From contig CAZJTZ010000011.1 in NCBI GenBank assembly GCA_964549105.1, forward strand, positions 1 through 64,000: 64,000 nt of DNA, written 5' to 3'. The notes under the pieces are model-generated. The model made no database searches, was not told the DNA's origin, and saw only the letters and a list, made by a program, of their open reading frames with translations. Source of the DNA: Hydrogenedens sp964549105 (GTDB lineage Bacteria > Hydrogenedentota > Hydrogenedentia > Hydrogenedentales > Hydrogenedentaceae). The stretch's first letter is position 1; each line of letters opens with the position of its first letter. The position numbers were made by a program, and so were the translations under genes. Of the stretch, positions 62,920-64,000 are shown one piece after another.

Positions 62920-63519
62920 TCAAAGTTTTAAAGGATGACTTTCTTCAAATTTGTCTATCATCTCTTCGTATCTCAGAGTAAGACCAATTTGGTCCCATCC
63001 ATTTAATAAACGCTCTTTTAAAAACGAATGGATGTCAAATCTAATTATTTCATTGTTAGGTTTCGTTATCGTTTGATTTTCTAAATTTACTTCCAGCATA
63101 TAGTTTTCGTGGGCACGAACTTCATTAAAAAGTTGGTCAATTGTTTCAGTAGGAAGCGTTATAGGCAGTATTCCGTTGTTGAAGCAATTATTGTAAAAAA
63201 TATCTGCATAAGAAACTGCCAGAATACAGCGGAAACCATAATCTTTCAAAGCCCAGGGTGCATGCTCTCGTGACGAACCACAACCAAAATTATCACGGGT
63301 TAATAAAATCGTCGCTCCTTTATATCGCGGAGCGTTCAGTTCAAATTGAGGATTAGGTGTTTTGCCATCACCAAGATAACGCCAATCGTAAAACAGGACA
63401 TCTTCGTATCCTGTTCTTTGTATCCTTTTCAAAAATTGTTTTGGAATAATCTGGTCTGTATCTACATTCCTTGCATCTAATGGTGCTACAATTCCTTTTA
63501 ATACATTAAATTTTTCCAC
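62920..63519 (-). CDS. leuD: 3-isopropylmalate dehydratase small subunit
   Basis: The swivel subunit of isopropylmalate isomerase, in leucine synthesis. It is 199 aa, with the substrate loop NVDTDQIIPKQFL and FGCGSSREHAPWAL, both characteristic of LeuD. It ends with the C-terminal FDIHSFLKERLLNGWDQIGLTL helix typical of the bacterial type. It follows leuC by 15 bp, as is usual. Confidence 0.95.
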   Translation of the reverse strand: MEKFNVLKGIVAPLDARNVDTDQIIPKQFLKRIQRTGYEDVLFYDWRYLGDGKTPNPQFELNAPRYKGATILLTRDNFGCGSSREHAPWALKDYGFRCILAVSYADIFYNNCFNNGILPITLPTETIDQLFNEVRAHENYMLEVNLENQTITKPNNEIIRFDIHSFLKERLLNGWDQIGLTLRYEEMIDKFEESHPLKL

Positions 63520-63534
63520 TTGTCCTTACTCCTT

Positions 63535-64000
63535 CTATTCATTAAATTTCCATTTTCTAACATCTGTAAAATGTCCCATAATAGCACATGCGGCTGCCAT
63601 TGCAGGACTAACAAGATGTGTCCTTCCACCCTTGCCCTGACGACCCTCAAAATTGCGGTTTGAGGTGGAAGCACATCGTTCTCCCGGATTTAATCGGTCA
63701 TCATTCATTGCAAGACACATGGAACAACCCGGTTCTCTCCATTCAAAACCGGATTCTATAAAGATTTGATGTAAGCCTTCTTGCTCTGCTTGTTTTTTTA
63801 CAAGCATAGAACCGGGAACGATAAGTGCCTGTTTTATTCTATTATTGACTTTATAACCCTTCATAACCTTTGCCGCTTCGCGTAAATCTTCTAATCGCCC
63901 ATTGGTACAGGAGCCGATAAAGATTTTGTCAACCTCTATGGATTCAATGGGCATTCCTTCTTTTAGTCCCATATAGTCTAAAGCCTTCTTCACGGCATTT
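63535..64000 (-). CDS. leuC: 3-isopropylmalate dehydratase large subunit (3' part, cut by window edge)
   Basis: The C-terminal 155 residues of LeuC. The gene continues past the end of the window, so the true start is not seen. The 4Fe-4S ligands are present: Cys in IGSCTNGR and both Cys of EPGCSMCLA. GERCASTSNRNFEGRQG is the substrate-contact motif. There is no frameshift in the visible part. It forms the leuCD pair with the downstream small subunit. Confidence 0.95.
   Translation of the reverse strand, partial: NAVKKALDYMGLKEGMPIESIEVDKIFIGSCTNGRLEDLREAAKVMKGYKVNNRIKQALIVPGSMLVKKQAEQEGLHQIFIESGFEWREPGCSMCLAMNDDRLNPGERCASTSNRNFEGRQGKGGRTHLVSPAMAAACAIMGHFTDVRKWKFNE

Overview
The window is an AT-rich, gene-dense stretch of a bacterial chromosome with about 59 protein genes. 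I saw no rRNA, tRNA, CRISPR array, phage or intact insertion sequence. Lipobox lipoproteins, an Mla-type lipid transport operon and a fused lysophospholipid transporter/acyltransferase point to a diderm (Gram-negative) cell. UGA is used as a stop, so the genetic code is standard. A long Glu-Gly-rich tract in a secreted protease, two GH38 proteins, a sulfatase-like enzyme, a DUF2723 protein and several TPR proteins fit the PVC/Hydrogenedentota type of anaerobic or sediment bacterium. That placement is inference, because no marker in the window settles it.

Layout. 0.3-8.1 kb (+): housekeeping and phospholipid run: cmk, recJ, a PilZ-like protein, a receiver protein, pgsA, der, plsY and a DUF2723 membrane protein, ended by the clearest terminator seen. 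8.2-12.9 kb (-): a small exported protein, a decayed tandem copy of it, a three-domain LplT-PlsC-acyl-ACP synthetase fusion, and the MarR gene in front of that fusion with a good promoter and overlapping palindrome. 13.1-20.1 kb (-): a Tat-exported amidohydrolase, then a run encoding a trypsin-like protease with TPRs, a transmembrane Ser/Thr kinase, a redoxin-like/TPR/CsgG-like protein and a membrane-anchored exported protein. 20.2-29.1 kb (+): a complete F1Fo ATP synthase operon with two b-type subunits and a c subunit carrying two membrane glutamates, followed by an RlmI-like methyltransferase. 29.1-35.5 kb: a CDF cation exporter, a large subtilase, a sulfatase-like enzyme and a lipoprotein. 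35.7-39.7 kb (+): a NagD-like phosphatase and three zinc-ribbon/TPR proteins. 39.7-53.9 kb (-): a Cu/Zn permease, an MlaE-F-D-lipoprotein operon, ligA, an FG-GAP protein, a GH38 mannosidase, a FlgT-like exported protein, a YugP-type metallopeptidase and a bactofilin. 54.0-57.7 kb (+): lipA with a free-standing lipoyl domain, hom and thrC. 57.7-64 kb (-): a second GH38 protein lacking the usual nucleophile, a TPR protein, two lipoproteins, a cysteine-free FmdB-like protein, leuD and the 3' part of leuC.

How the genes fit together. Envelope construction and maintenance dominate: PgsA/PlsY make phospholipid, the Aas-like fusion recycles lysolipid, Mla moves lipids between membranes, and bactofilin, YugP and many TPR or exported proteins act at the envelope. 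The GH38 proteins, sulfatase-like enzyme and subtilase suggest use or remodelling of glycans and protein. The c-ring residues suggest sodium-coupled ATP synthesis. The strongest leads are the two-carboxylate c-ring with its odd stator subunit, the nucleophile-less GH38, the kinase/protease/CsgG-like run, the lipoyl carrier beside lipA, and the deleted tandem gene copy. I found no clear-cut new defence or mobile system.
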